Assembly (NCBI GenBank): GCA_010015655.1
Contig: ML976673.1
Coordinates: 69,931 to 133,930 of the forward strand
From: Bimuria novae-zelandiae CBS 107.79
Lineage: Eukaryota; Ascomycota; Dothideomycetes; Pleosporales; Didymosphaeriaceae
Direction of reading: 5' to 3'
DNA: 64,000 bases
Below, piece after piece: positions 23,401 through 35,319 of the stretch (position 1 is the first letter of the stretch; the number at the start of each line of letters is the position of its first letter). The notes under the pieces were generated by a model. It was given only the letters and a program-made list of their open reading frames with translations. It searched no databases and was not told where the DNA came from. The translations under genes were made by a program, and so were the position numbers.

Positions 23401-25720
23401 AAATAGTACTAGTAAGGCGTAGGGCGTGTTGCTGTAAGTAATAACGCCGCGTTAGAAGTAGTTGTTTAGGTAATCCTTAATAAGCTATAACTACTCTAGA
23501 GACATACTATATAGTAGGCTTAATATTAGTATATTATCCGCGGTTAGCTTAATATTGTAATTAACGCTATCGCGGTATAGAGGTAGTACGTTAGAGTCCT
23601 TCTTTAAGAAGTAAGCTAGGGTAGCACCCGCATAGCCTAGGAATAGTAACTTCTTTATAAGAAGCTAGCGTAGTTTTTTATCTAGGTCTAGCGGGTCTGT
23701 CTAGCCTAGCTCTTCCTTATGGTCTTAGATTAGCTTCTCTACTTTGTAAACACTAATATAGTTAATAACTATCTCTTTCTAACGCGCATTAATTATAAAT
23801 ACCGCGGCTCTTATAATATTAATCTTAAGGCCTGCCTTAGCGAGGTCCTTATAAGAGACAGGTTTAGGGTAAGTTAGCTACTACTCTTATAATAGTAGCG
23901 CTTGGTAGCGGAGCTACTCCTCTATCTTCGCTAGGTTCTTCTAGTAGGTATGACGCTGAGGGGATTGCTGCGATAAGCGGTAGATATACTATATAATAGC
24001 CACGTCTATAAGCTTATTACGTTAATTAGCATCTACCTAATACTTAGAATTAATTCCTGTAGCTATGCCCCGCGTTAGGATAATAATATCTTATTTATAG
24101 TTAATCTATGTTATATCTAGCCACTTAAGCATCTACTACCTATAATTAATCTAGACGTTAGCTTCCTCGAGAAGCTTGCGGCTAACTATAAGGTCGTGGC
24201 GACTAGTGTCGCAGGGTATAAAGTAAGTAGTAAGGCGGTGGCTATTTAGTACTAGGTTAGCCTGGAAGTGCTTATTCACCTACCCGTTTAGTTAACTATT
24301 ATATCTAGCCAAGGGAACAGCTTCTATACTTTTAATAAATACCTTAAGTCCTTTCTTAATTATGCGGAGGTGTTTAAGATAGACTAGGACGTAGCTACCT
24401 ACGCCTGTATTAATAAGAGCCTTTAACCTAATTGCTAGCCCGTTTGTTAAGATGCGGCAGGGCAGAGTGAAAGCACTTTCGCTAAATAAGAGGTCTTGTA
24501 TGCTAGCAGCTCCTATAGGATTCTCTAGGAAGGAGACTTCCCTTAGAGTAATACTTTTCCTAATTCCTTATTAGAAGAAAGGAAGCCTCTGTCCTTAGCC
24601 TTATAGTATACCTCTTTATTAGCTTGCGGTGCTAAATTGCTGGCCTCTAACGCTTTCTAATTAATAGGGCTATTTAAGTAGTCTCGAGTAATATATCTTA
24701 ACTTTTTATAATAGTAGTAGGTAAGCTAGCTACTTAGAGCTATAGTAGTAGCGCGCGTTAGCTATGTGCGAGTAAGGGGCTGCGCTAGTATTAAAGCGTA
24801 CTTACGAGACCTAGTGGCTAAGGTAGGAGTAGCCTTCTTTCGAGATTCTCGTTTGGCGCGCGCTGTAACCTAAGAGTCTGTAATTACTACCTCTCGTGCA
24901 AGGTCGTGGGCGATATTAATAAACTTAGAGTAATTATCCTTAAGGCGATAAATATTATAGCCTATATTTATGTAGAGTTAATCTATAAGCTTCTTATAGA
25001 ACTTTTTAACCTATTAGTTAGCAGGTAGCTTGCGCTGCGTTATAAGGCAGAAGAAGTCTACTTAGAAGCTAGTAAACTTAGCTATAGAGCGGAGGCGTAG
25101 TTAAATAAATACCTAATAGGCCTTCTTCTCCTTATGTAGGTCGCCAAAAGCTTGCTCTATTATATTTATTATAAATTTACTATTAATGCGTTCGCCACCG
25201 TCTCGTAGAGCTCTAATTAAAGTTATAAGTTAGTTACGGGCGGGATCCTCTGTGCGTGTAGTTATATATGCTATAATACGCTCTTAGGTATCCTCTAAAG
25301 TCTCTCCTACAAACTAATCGCGGTTAGACTAAAGTTTATTCTCTATATGGGCCCTCTAGTGCTTAAAGGTCGTAGTTGTCTTGCTATCTGAGAGCAGCGG
25401 AGGGTCTAGGAACTTAATTAAGCGCTAGCTTGCGCTTAAAGAGCGTGTATATAAATAAGTAATAGGCTTAAATAGTAATAAGCGCGAAAAATATAAGTTA
25501 TTAGGCTTACTAGACTTAGAGCTTAGCGGGTTGTTAGCGGAGGGGACGCTCTAGCTTAAGGTCTAAGGGAGGATTTAGAATTTAGTTATACAAGATTAAG
25601 TTACTAGTGTATTAAGGGTAGAGCCTGCTATAGCCTGTTTAGCAAGTTAGGCTTCTAACCTGTCTATCTTTTACTGCGCTTAAATAAGGGCTCTATGCAG
25701 CCCTTCGCCTTTAGCTAAGA
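20470..25720 (-). pseudogene. Gypsy-2 gag-pol with C-terminal chromodomain
   Basis: On the minus strand: gag at about 25720-24800 (RALRDGGERINSKFIINII near 25200, DLHKEKKAYQVF near 25120); protease with ALINTGVGSYVLV near 24400; RT with FCIAYLDNILIYLEN at 23045-23090, the second catalytic Asp being Asn; RNase H about 22500; integrase with DVLIDFKLFLPNKKGYNNAF near 21660 and RVYGPPKSIVSN near 21510; and a chromodomain at about 20780-20640 (VILNSYIY, YKVSQTAYNPDPTQY, FIRALYKVKEYYNAY). The very end carries a basic RRRHDGLKRLRPP-like tail. The chromodomain places it among chromoviruses. TAG/TAA stops throughout. Confidence 0.9.
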
Positions 25721-26536
25721 TATTAGTAGCGATCTAGCGGTACATATGCAGTTGTTATCGCTCTATACTATAAAAAAGTAACTAGCTAACTAGCTTTATA
25801 GTAATCTTTACTAGTTCCTGCCTAAAATGCTTAATCATGGCCTTTGGCGTTGTAGTAATCAGGTTATTACTAGCAAACGTGGGTAGCTAGGAAGGTTGTA
25901 AAAGGTCCTTATTAATACCTTGCTAGATACAAGCAAGTTTTAAGGAAGTGTCTTAATTATGGTTTTTCTTAGTAATAGAGCTATAGCTCTGGATTTCGTG
26001 TTCTTAGTAGATAAAGGGCTTGGATAGGTCGTACGCGCTGCCCAGCATCTCCTTTTCTAAGACTAACGCTATAAATAGGTGTTTTAGTGCTATTTTATTA
26101 ATACTGCGAGTAGAGTAGCTAGTTATTAGTTCTCTAGCAGGGAGAAGGCGAGCAGGTAGTGCTTAGGATAGTTAGTAAGGATATGTTCCTCTCTTATAGA
26201 GGCTAGGGCTCTTATAGCCCTCTTTGCGTAAGTAGTAGGTTGCCTATATAGCACGTTTGTTAAGTAAAGGGTGGCAGGCTAATTAGCTCTTCTAGCTAGC
26301 TATGGCGTACTATTTTTAAACTACGTTCTTTAACCCCCTTTAAGCAGTACGTTGCTTAGTAGTATTAAGACCTCTTGTTATAGGTAATTATACTTTATAA
26401 TAAACTAATAGCTTAGCGTAGTTATATAATAGATCCCTTAAGGTAGTTGTTATTAAGTCGTGCGCGCAGGCAGATTAAGTAGTTTAATTTAATATTTTAT
26501 TACTATCTTTAGCTAAGTAAAGAGATCTTAGTGTAA

Positions 26537-26805
26537 TATAAGGACAGGCACAGGCTCCTATATTAAGAGAGTAGATAAGGTAGGTTGGCTCTATTTTAGC
26601 TACACTAAGATAAGGAGACTGTAGGTACACAGGCCTGCGGCGCTTTTATGCGCTGCCGCTTGGCACGGAATATCTATCTATTTAAGATAGCTACACTGGG
26701 TGCGTGGGCAGCTGCGCCCAGGCGTAAGGTAGCTGCACCCAGGCGTGAGGCAGTCGCGCCTCTCACGCGAGGTCATGTGTCCTGCCGGCATGCCAGGCCG
26801 TCACA
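26537..26805 (-). repeat. Gypsy-2 5' LTR
   Basis: 269 bp copy of 20164-20432. Starts TATAAGGAC (TG has become TA) and ends GGCCGTCACA. It is less RIPed than the left copy over the GCCCAGGCGTAAGGTAG repeats. Confidence 0.95.
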
Positions 26806-28933
26806 GCATTGTACGTTCTATATTAATACGCAGGCACTAACGCATTACGTAGGCGCGTATAATTACGAATACTTCGCGCTATATACTTAGCCTATAACAA
26901 GAAAAGTAGCTCCTATAATATATTAAACGCCTTATTAAACGTAGCCTTCCTCCTATATGGCAAATAGTATAGAACTTTGCGTCCTGTATTACTTAAAAGG
27001 ACGTAAGTATATCTTAGGTTAATCGCCTTATTAAGCGTAACAGCGACGCCTTAATATTACGCTAGATAATTAGAATTAATAGTAATTACTATAACGCTAA
27101 TTTAGAGGCAAAATATAAGCTCTACTTTAAGCTTCTATATAATAAAATCGCGAAGTATAGCATAGAGTCTTATTACTACTATAATATAGATAAGAAAGGC
27201 TTCCTCCTTGGTATTACTAGCCGCTTAAAAAGGATCTTTAATAGGCCTCTATATAAGAGTCGCTAAGTAAGGCAATTTATATAAGATAGTAGCTATAAGT
27301 AGATCTTAATTATTACATGTATATGCGCCAATAGATCTACTATTAATCTATTACTAATCTATTAATCTAATGCCGGGAGCCTATAATTAAGCTAGGTAAA
27401 AGAAATTAATTTTTAATACTATAAAGTCTTTATTACCTTATCTCCCTCTAGCTAGTTAAATAACGAGATAGGCCTTTAATAGCTTTAACAAGTGTTTAAT
27501 CGCTGTATAAGAGAGAAAGCTAAAAAAGCTTAATAAGTATACTAACTTTTAATCCTTAATAGCTATAGGTTTTACGTTACTATAGATTTTATTAACTATT
27601 ATAACTAAAATAAGATCCTCCTAGCTATATTTCCCCCTTATTTAACGCATACGTTGTAGTCTCTTAACGTGTATATGTTTAAGTCTCTCTTAGCTTCCTA
27701 CTCCGATAAGCTTAACGCCTATCTATATAGGAGCTAAGGACTATTAATAGTTACTAAAAGAGACTCTTTTATACTCTTCTAAAGGGCCTAGACTACGTTA
27801 GTTACGCCGTAATTAATTACTAAGGCTTTTAAGTATATAGGTATCTCGCTGCTAGATCCTACACCTATCCTTAAGTAATTTAATAAGGAGCCCTCTTTAA
27901 AGGTGAGATTATAAGAGAGCTCTACGTTAGTACTTAGCACATTAGATTAGCGTAAAATAGAATAACTATTACGCTCTACTATTAAGGATATCGCGACTAA
28001 AGAGTCGCGTAAGCTTAGCTAAATAATACACTTAATCTTTATATAAAAGTAACTCCTAGAGCACAAGAACAAGGGCCTTTAAGAGGCCCTAAGGAATAAA
28101 AAATAGCGTTAAATAAAGGGTAAGACTCTGCCCTTAGAGTAACCTAAGAAGTAGTATAGAGGAGCTATTTTCTAGTTACCTGCTTAAGTATAGAGAGCGC
28201 ACAATTTTCTTAGTTAATAAAAAGCTAAAAAGGAATAATTATAACTCTAAAAAAGTTAGTAATAAGAGATATAGAGAGCTAATAAATAGCTTAAAGCTTA
28301 TTTACTTTGGAAGAGGCGCGTTACGTAGGTAGTAGCTAAAAATACGCGCGCTAAGGAGAGAGCTAATTAAGCTACTAAGTAACGCCTCTATTAATAGGCT
28401 TGCAAGACTTAATAATAACTTTAAGGATATCTTAAAATTACTAAAAAGGGAAGTTAGAGAGCTTTAAAAGCTACTTATAAAGTTATAAAGAGGAAGAAAT
28501 CTACGCTAGCACCTGTACGCGTTAATATAGTAGTATTTATACTATTAACGCTATTATCGCGTAGTAGCTATCTAGTTAGAACACTAAGTAAATATCTATA
28601 ATCTAAGTTGCTAGCAATTATCTACAGACCTAGGAAATCTCTCTACTAAAAAATCTTATAATAATAGCTTTTATGTGGAGCTCTATAGCCTTATATTATT
28701 AACGTCGCGATTATGTTAGGGTTACGCATTAAGTGATGTTGCGCACTAACTACTAAGATACAGTACTATAGGTTGGCAGGTCGTGCGCACTGTCAGGTCA
28801 TGCGCACCCTAACAAAATCGCTTAGTAAGTAATATAAGGCTACTAAGCCACCTACAATTAATATTATTACGAGATTTTTTATAGTTAAGGTCTCTTAGGC
28901 CTGTAGATAATTACTAGCTACTTAGATTATTAA

Positions 28934-29385
28934 TGTTATAAGGCTCTCACACCTTGTTCCGATCCGGGTTAGGGCGGTAAGGTATCGTGGTGCTTCACGG
29001 ATTATTTAGTGGTATAAGTTAATGCGACACTTAGCGCGGCTAGACAATCTAATCTTATAACGAATAAGATAACTATTAGTCTATATGGGAGAACGTACTC
29101 GCACAGAAGATATATAAGTTAACTATAAGGAAGAAAACAACAATAGGAAAGTTACTATACTATATACTAGCCTATTCCTTCTTCGTAGTCCCGCCAAGGC
29201 CCTGTAGTCCCAGGGACTACGGTAGTCCCATGGGACTTCCCTTTATGCGGGACTTTGTCACGTAACTGCTAACTAAGCTGCCCCGCGCCTTATTAGGTCC
29301 CGTTAACTTTGCTACTTTATTAATAATTACTTTCTTAGCGTAATTATCTAGCTTCTTTATTCTTATAGGGTTCGTGGTCGTAACA
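28934..29385 (-). repeat. Gypsy-3 3' LTR
   Basis: 452 bp, TGTTATAAGGCTC to GTCGTAACA. It contains GTAGTCCC-A-GGGACTAC at 29204-29220, an inverted repeat that falls in the 18 bp missing from the other LTR. Confidence 0.95.
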
Positions 29386-29589
29386 CTATCCCCCTCTTTA
29401 AGGTTATTATTCTAATACCTTGCTTTACTATGCTATGCTATCGGCGCGTTAGTGCTAATTATTATAAAGGTGCGTCCCTTTATGTCCTAAGGCAGGCTGT
29501 AGCCTCTCCTTAATTCCCCTTGCCTTACTAACTATGCTAAGAACCCCTTATTTATCCCTAGCGACCCGTCGTGCTCGTGCGTAAAAGGT

Positions 29590-30130
29590 AGAAGCTTAGG
29601 GCCTAGAAATAGCGTCTAGTTATAAGCGTTATTAGAAAAAGAAGTTATAGTATTTTATTAACGCTGCCTCTAAGTAGTGTGCGGGCTATCTCGCTGCCTA
29701 TACTAAATATAGTCTATAGATTCTTAAGAAAGATTAAGAGCGTGTTTAGAAGAAGAAGCGTGAAAAGCGTCTCGCCTTTCTTTAAGTAAAAGAGCGTTAA
29801 GCTTAGGCTACTCTTAAGACCGCGCGTCTTGAGCGAGAGTTAGTAGAGATAGAGGAAAAGGAGTATAACTATGCCTAGTATAACTTACGCGTTGCTAATA
29901 TAATTAAGACGTTAGAGTAATAGGAGGAGAATTTAAAGAATACTAGCTTTCGCGAACTATTGCCACATGCACCTCTATAGGCTAACTTAGGCTAGTTATA
30001 GGCTAACTTATTTATTTCTTTTAATCCTTCTATATTCTTTAACTTTTCTAAGTTCCTTACTAATCCGGTCGCGGCGCCTCTAGATATTTCTTGTAAAACC
30101 TCTCTAGCGCTGTCTTGCAGTTCGTGAGGT
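29590..30130 (+). pseudogene. Antisense coiled-coil open frame downstream of Gypsy-3 pol
   Basis: A plus-strand frame (2 mod 3), opposite to gag-pol, runs about 540 bp with only TAG/TAA stops. It reads as a charged helical protein: CAGYLAAYTKYSL near 29680, EKRLAFL near 29775, TARLERELVEIEEKEYNYA near 29820, NLRVANIIKTLE near 29884, NTSFRELLPHAPL near 29938. The heptad-like charge pattern suggests a coiled coil. I do not recognise a family. It lies between the chromodomain and the 3' LTR, the same place as the open frames in Gypsy-1 and P. Confidence 0.5.
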
Positions 30131-33100
30131 TTTATACTAGTTTTTATATATTATGGTTCTCTGGCCATCCTTCCTACTTTACTAGATACTTGTACTAACG
30201 CCTAATTTTTTATAGGTTCCTAATAGCTTCGACCTCGTACTCCTTATCTTCGAGTTCGAGCTAGGTTTCTAGTTCGGCGTCTAGTGGTGCTGGTTCTAAT
30301 AATAACTTGTAGAAGACCGGGTGGATCCGTGTATCTATAGGTAGCTATAGTTTAAAATTAACTAGTCCCTTAACCTCTTAGATTTTAAATAGTCCCTTTT
30401 AAAGGTTATCTAGTTTTTTGCTTAGCCTTATTGTCTTAAGATTTTTTCGCGAGAGGAGGACTCTATCCCCCTCTTTAAAAGTTAGTTTTATAATCCTTTT
30501 CTTATTTGCTTATTGCGCTATTTATTTGTTACGTCGCGCGATGTTCTTATGCAGTATTTTATATAGGTCCTATATAAGTTTGGCCTTGTTGGCTACGTTC
30601 TTTACAATGCTCTGGATGTCTAATGGATCCTGGTGAGTCGTTGGCTCACATCCATGGTTGGCGTAATATGGCGAGTACCCCGTAGTCGCTAATCTTGCGC
30701 TATTGTATGCCAGCTGGGCCGTTAGTAATAGCTTAACCTAGTTATCTTAAAGCTTATTTACATACATCTAGAGATACTATTCTAACGTTTAGTTTATTCG
30801 CTTAGTTTAGCTATCTATTTTAGGGTAGAAGCTCGTCGTGAGCTTATACTTAATCCCTAATTTAGCTATAACCGTGGTCTAGTATAACAATATAAATATC
30901 TTGGCCCTATCTGTAATAAACTCGTTAGGTTGTCTAACCTGTAATATTAGTTCTTATTCTACCATATAGGCTAGTTCTTCTACTAATATAGCTTCCCTAA
31001 TTGGCACAAACCTCGACTCCTTAGTAAGTTAACAGATTATAACTAAGATCGAGTTATAGGGATCCTTATTCCCTAGTGTTAGTAATGCTGATAGCTTCAC
31101 GATGAAGTCTATAGTCACGCTTAACTATGGTCTTAGGGGTGGCTATAGTGGCTATAAGAGGCCGTAGGGCTTATGTCTCTTAGGCTTGTTCTTGTGACAG
31201 GCTAAATAGTTGCCTAAAACCTTTTGTACTGCCTGGCGTAGCCTAGGAATGGCATATTTGTTTGCGATTCAACGCGTCGTTTTGGCAATCCCTGGGTGTC
31301 CCTAATCCTTGTCTTTATGTAGTTTTTTAATTAGCAGCGGAGCCATCTACTCGCTAATCTAAATACAGTTTTAATAGTCCTATGCTATTAATTTTATAGC
31401 TTAGTAGAGATTATACGCTTGGCGATTCTTGTCCTTAAGCCTACTATAATCCTATATCTCTTCTATAGCTAGCCTATAATAGGTAAGATTCGCGCGCTGT
31501 GCTTCTAGTGCTAGCGCAAGTTATATCTTATTATAGTAAAGGGTTCTATCCTTCGCGTAGGTTAGGATTATAATATAGTTACTTTTATTATCTTCTTCTA
31601 CGAGATCTAAACGCCTGCTAAGTGCGTCTACTGCGGCGTTTAAGTTACCAGGTAAATAGGTAATGCGGAAGTTAAATTCCGCCATCTATTCTGACTATCT
31701 AGCCTGTTATTAATTAAGCTTTTTTGTGGTTATAAAGCGCGTAAGGTTAAGGTAATTTAAAAAGACCTCTGTTTAGTGCTTTACTCCTTTAAGCTACGCT
31801 TCTTATTACTTAAAATAGTCGACGATTGCGAGTAACTTCTTATTGTAAATCTTATAATTTAGTTCTACTCCTGAGAGCTTGCGTGCGTAATAGAAGACGG
31901 GTCTCTATTTACTATTATTACACTTTTGTAATAATACGGCCCCTAGCGCATAGTTTAATGCATCCGTGTAGATACGATGTCGCCGCTCTGGGTCGTACAT
32001 CTATAGTAGGGGCGCCGTTAGGAATAGGCGTTTAAGCTACTTAAAAGCCGCTATTTCTATCTTTTATAGAGGTCGCTATTTCCCTATCTTTATAAGTTCT
32101 ATTAACGGAGCGGTCGTCTTTAAGTAGTTCCTAATAAATTTGCGATAGAAGTTAGTAAAGCCTAAGAAAGACTAGATGTCTTTTACTAATTACGATAGTG
32201 GCTATTTTTCTATTGTTGCGATCTTTTTCGGGTCCATCTTAACACCTTCTCGGGATATCACAAATCCCAAATATTCTGTCTTAGTGACATGGAACTCGCA
32301 CTTCTTGGGGTGTAGGAGTAATTAATGCTCTTGTAACTTCTATAGTACTTTACGTACATGTCCTTTATGCTCTTCTAAGGTTCCGTGTGAGTATATTAAG
32401 ATATTGTCGAGGTACGCCGTGCAGAATACGTCTAAGTATTTATATAGTACTTAATTTATTAACTCCTAGAAGGTTGCTGGTGCGTTAGTTAGCCCTATAG
32501 GCATAACTATATACTTAAAAAGGCTATATCGTGTGCGGAACGCCGTTTTCCACTTATACTCTTTTATAATTCGAATCCTGTAGAATCTATCCTGGACGTT
32601 GAATTTCGTGAAGTATTTAGCTCCTCGGAGTCTATCTATGAGCTCTGTTATTAGTAGTAATAGGTAGCGATTCTTAATCGTCACGGCGTTTAGCTATCTA
32701 TAATCTACACAAAGTTGTAGCCTGTCGTCTTTTTTGCGAATAAAGAGTATAGGAAAGGCTATAGGACTCTAACTAGGTTACTATTTCCCTAAGCGTAGAT
32801 TCTTCTATATTAGCTCTCTTAACTCTTTTTCTTGTTCGTAGGTGAGGGGCCTTAGGCGTTCTAGCTATAGCTTGGCTCCCTCTACTAGTGGTATCTCGTG
32901 ATCTTACTCCTTGTGTTTAGGTAGAATAGTCTTGTCGTGTTCCTCGAACAGGTCTGCGAATTCCTTGTATTCTTTTAGCAGACTAGGGTTATCTAGGACT
33001 ATCTTAGTCTCCTAGACCTATATATAGTGCACCTGCCCTAGGTGTTACTTTAAGATCCTATCTATCTTACATACTAATATTTCTTGTATCCTAGATGGTT

Positions 33101-33480
33101 AACTCCTTTTTCTTGCCTGAGGTTAGGGAGTTTCCCTCTTACCAGGGCTCCGGGATCTCCTGCGTAAGATCCACTCCGTCGGCTTCTATCGGCGTGAGGG
33201 TGGCCATAGCCACTTGTAGGAGGTTAGTCGTATTAACCTTTCCTGGGTTATAGCGGATGAACAGTTCTATCTAGGTTAGGAACGTTCCTGGGTGACCCTT
33301 TCCTAAATAGGGTTCGGGCTTCGGGACCTTTGGTTGATGTTTCGCATTTTCCTATTAGCTTATCTTTTTGCTTATCTGGTTAATAATTTCCTGTAACTAG
33401 GCTATCTAAGCCGCTTGTTTAATAACTATCTCTCCTAGGGTCTTTTCCTTGGGTGCCAGAGCTGCGGTGGTCGAACTAGG
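30100..33480 (-). pseudogene. Gypsy-3 gag remnant and pol with chromodomain
   Basis: On the minus strand: a short gag-like piece (33480-33130), then directly the RT leader NPSLLKEYKEFADLFEEHDK near 32950. RT has [16 protein letters not shown] near 32600 and TAYLDNIL at 32401-32430 (second catalytic Asp is Asn). RNase H follows. Integrase has SVTIDFIVKLSALL near 31110, PYNSILVIICQLTKESRFVP and ARLATTGYSPYYANHG. The chromodomain at about 30235-30110 reads DKEYEVEAIRNL and YKYLVK-EGWPE. Only about 830 bp separate the 5' LTR from RT, too little for gag, zinc knuckle and protease, so an internal deletion is likely. Confidence 0.88.
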
Positions 33481-33510
33481 TCCTACTATTATACCGTAGG
33501 GTAGTTAAAG

Positions 33511-33944
33511 TGTTATAAGGCTCTTACACCTTGTTCTAATCTAGGTTAGGGCGGTAAGGTATCGTGGTGCTTTATAGATTATTTAGTAGTATAAGTTGAT
33601 GCGACACTTAGCGCGGCTAGATAATCTAATCTTATAATAAATAAGATAACTATTAGTCTATATAGGAGAACGTACTCGCACAGAAGATATATAAGTTAAC
33701 TACGAGGAAGGAAACAATAATAGGAAAGTCGCCACACTATATACTAGCCTATTCCTTCTTTGTAGTCCCGCTAAGGCCCTGTAGTCCCATGGGACTTCCC
33801 TTTATGCGGGACTTCGTCACGTGACTACTAACTAAGCTGCCCCGCGCCCCGTTAGGTCCCGTTAACTCTACTACTTCGTTAATAATTACTCTCTTAGCGT
33901 AATTGTCTGGCTTCTTCATCCTTGTGGGGTTCGTGGTCGTAACA
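33511..33944 (-). repeat. Gypsy-3 5' LTR
   Basis: 434 bp copy of 28934-29385, lacking 18 bp that hold the GTAGTCCC palindrome. Substitutions are mainly C/T and G/A and differ in position from those of the left copy. Confidence 0.95.
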
Positions 33945-35319
33945 ATTAATATTTACTTAGTATTCTAATAATTTAGCTACTACGCGATAAAAGTATTAGT
34001 AGAGTAAATATAGCTTTATTAACGCGTATAGGTGCTAACGCAGGCTTTTTTTTCTTAATAAATAAAATAATAGACTTTAAAACCTTTTTATTACTATTTT
34101 TAGCTAGTTTAATATAATTTTAAAGTTATTAATTAGTCTTATAAGCCTATTAATTTAGGTATTACTTAGTAGCTTTATTAGCCTTCTACTTTGCGCGCGT
34201 ATTTCTAGTAGCTACTTAAGTAATACGCCTCTCTTAGATTAGCCTTACTTTAAGCTACTAGCTAGCCTAACAGGCCTCTACTTACTTACTTTTTTAAAGC
34301 TATAGTTACTACGCTTTAGTATCTTTTTTATATTAATAATTACGTACCTACTATACGCTATAGAGTAATATAAAATAGCTTTCCCTTAATTCTTATAAAG
34401 CTAATTAAAAAAATAGAGACCTGCCTTGCTCTAAGCATCTCTTTTAAATAGCTAAGGTCTTTTATAGACCTTAATCTTTATGCTTTATAAGCTAAGCTTA
34501 TATAAAGATTAAGTATATAGTTTAACTTAGCTTTTTAGCTATATTACTAGCCCTTATATTAATATAAGCCTTTAAGAGCTTATTAATTTTTCTCTAATCT
34601 AATACGCTAAGTTCTAAGGGAGAGCTTTTTTATAATTTTATTTAGGTAGGTAATTATTATTACACTACTTAAGGATAGCCTCTAAGTGTAGAGGTAATAG
34701 GCCTATAGCCTTAAAGGCCTAAAGTATTAATAGCTATCCTATAGTACTAAACTAGGCCTTCTAGAATAGGCTAAAAAAGTCTCTTTTAGTAATAAAGGTT
34801 ATCCTTAGGCTATTTTATAGGAAGGCTAATAGCTTATTTAAATACGTAGTTAATAAAAGCTTAAATATATAAATATTAATAGGCTATAGCGTATAAGTTA
34901 AATATAGTAGATAGATAGCTAATATAATCTTATTATAATTATTAAAGTTAATAAAATCTATTATAACGTAAGATCTATAGCTATTAAGAATTAATAGTTA
35001 ACATAATTATCTAGCTTTTAACTTTATAAGACGATTAAATACCTATTAAAGCTATATAAGGCTTATCTAATTATTTATCTAGCTAGATTCTAATACCGTA
35101 ATAAAAACTTAATAGTATTAAGGATTAAGGTCTTCGATCTGTTAGGTTCCATCCAGGATAGCTGGTCCTAAATGGGCTAAGGTTGGTTCTCGGACAGGAG
35201 TACTAGGTAGGACGGGAGAGGGTGTAGTGATAGCTTGCGCTTGTCACTGGGGTGTTGGTATCGAAGGTGTGTACAGCACAATTAAATTAACAAGGTTGCT
35301 TAGTCAGATCTAAACGATA

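Larger units (their letters stand above)
20164..26805 (-). mobile_element. Gypsy-2: complete chromovirus nested in E
   Basis: 6642 bp with two 269 bp LTRs and a perfect 5 bp duplication GCATT (20159-20163 and 26806-26810). Gag-pol reads on the minus strand. A purine-rich tract on that strand abuts the left LTR (20433-20446). There is no spare 3' region here: pol ends close to the LTR, unlike Gypsy-1, Gypsy-3 and P. Confidence 0.95.
20071..28601 (+). pseudogene. Element E transposase, split by Gypsy-2, start codon lost
   Basis: The expected start at 20071 reads ATA GAC CTA instead of ATG GAC; the sister copies have ATG in the same CCAAT-ATG context, so a G-to-A change removed it. The frame runs to 20163, is cut by Gypsy-2, and resumes in phase at 26811 (VRSILIRRHQ, the HTH). 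It then shows IKRLIKR-LPP near 26922, second Asp to Asn (27558-27560), third Asp to Asn (27666-27668, spacing 35), a charged coiled coil (28200-28500) and TLSKYL before TAA at 28599. Confidence 0.88.
19982..28763 (+). mobile_element. Element E: pogo-like DNA transposon, interrupted by Gypsy-2
   Basis: Lies between TA 19980-19981 (shared with D) and TA 28764-28765 (shared with F). Left end CCGTGTCTCGGCAGTCAGTG and the complement of the right end (28725-28763) match apart from C/T and G/A changes. The TIR contains TGCGCAAC and TACGCAAC. Without Gypsy-2 and one GCATT copy the element is about 2.1 kb. Confidence 0.9.
28934..33944 (-). mobile_element. Gypsy-3: chromovirus with internal deletion, nested in F
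   Basis: 5011 bp with LTRs of 452 and 434 bp (an 18 bp indel separates them) and a perfect 5 bp duplication ATTAA (28929-28933 and 33945-33949). Gag-pol reads on the minus strand. A purine tract (complement of CCCCCTCTTTA) abuts the left LTR. The right ATTAA contains the stop codon of the F transposase, so the insertion landed at the very end of that gene. Confidence 0.95.

Noticed and set aside
26648..26890. Open frame across the Gypsy-2 5' LTR into E
   Set aside because: Its ATG lies in the LTR; only the last part coincides with the E transposase and by chance is open.
30418..30636. Plus-strand frames over Gypsy-3 pol (also 31826-32035)
   Set aside because: Antisense to readable pol domains, hydrophobic by composition, no motif.
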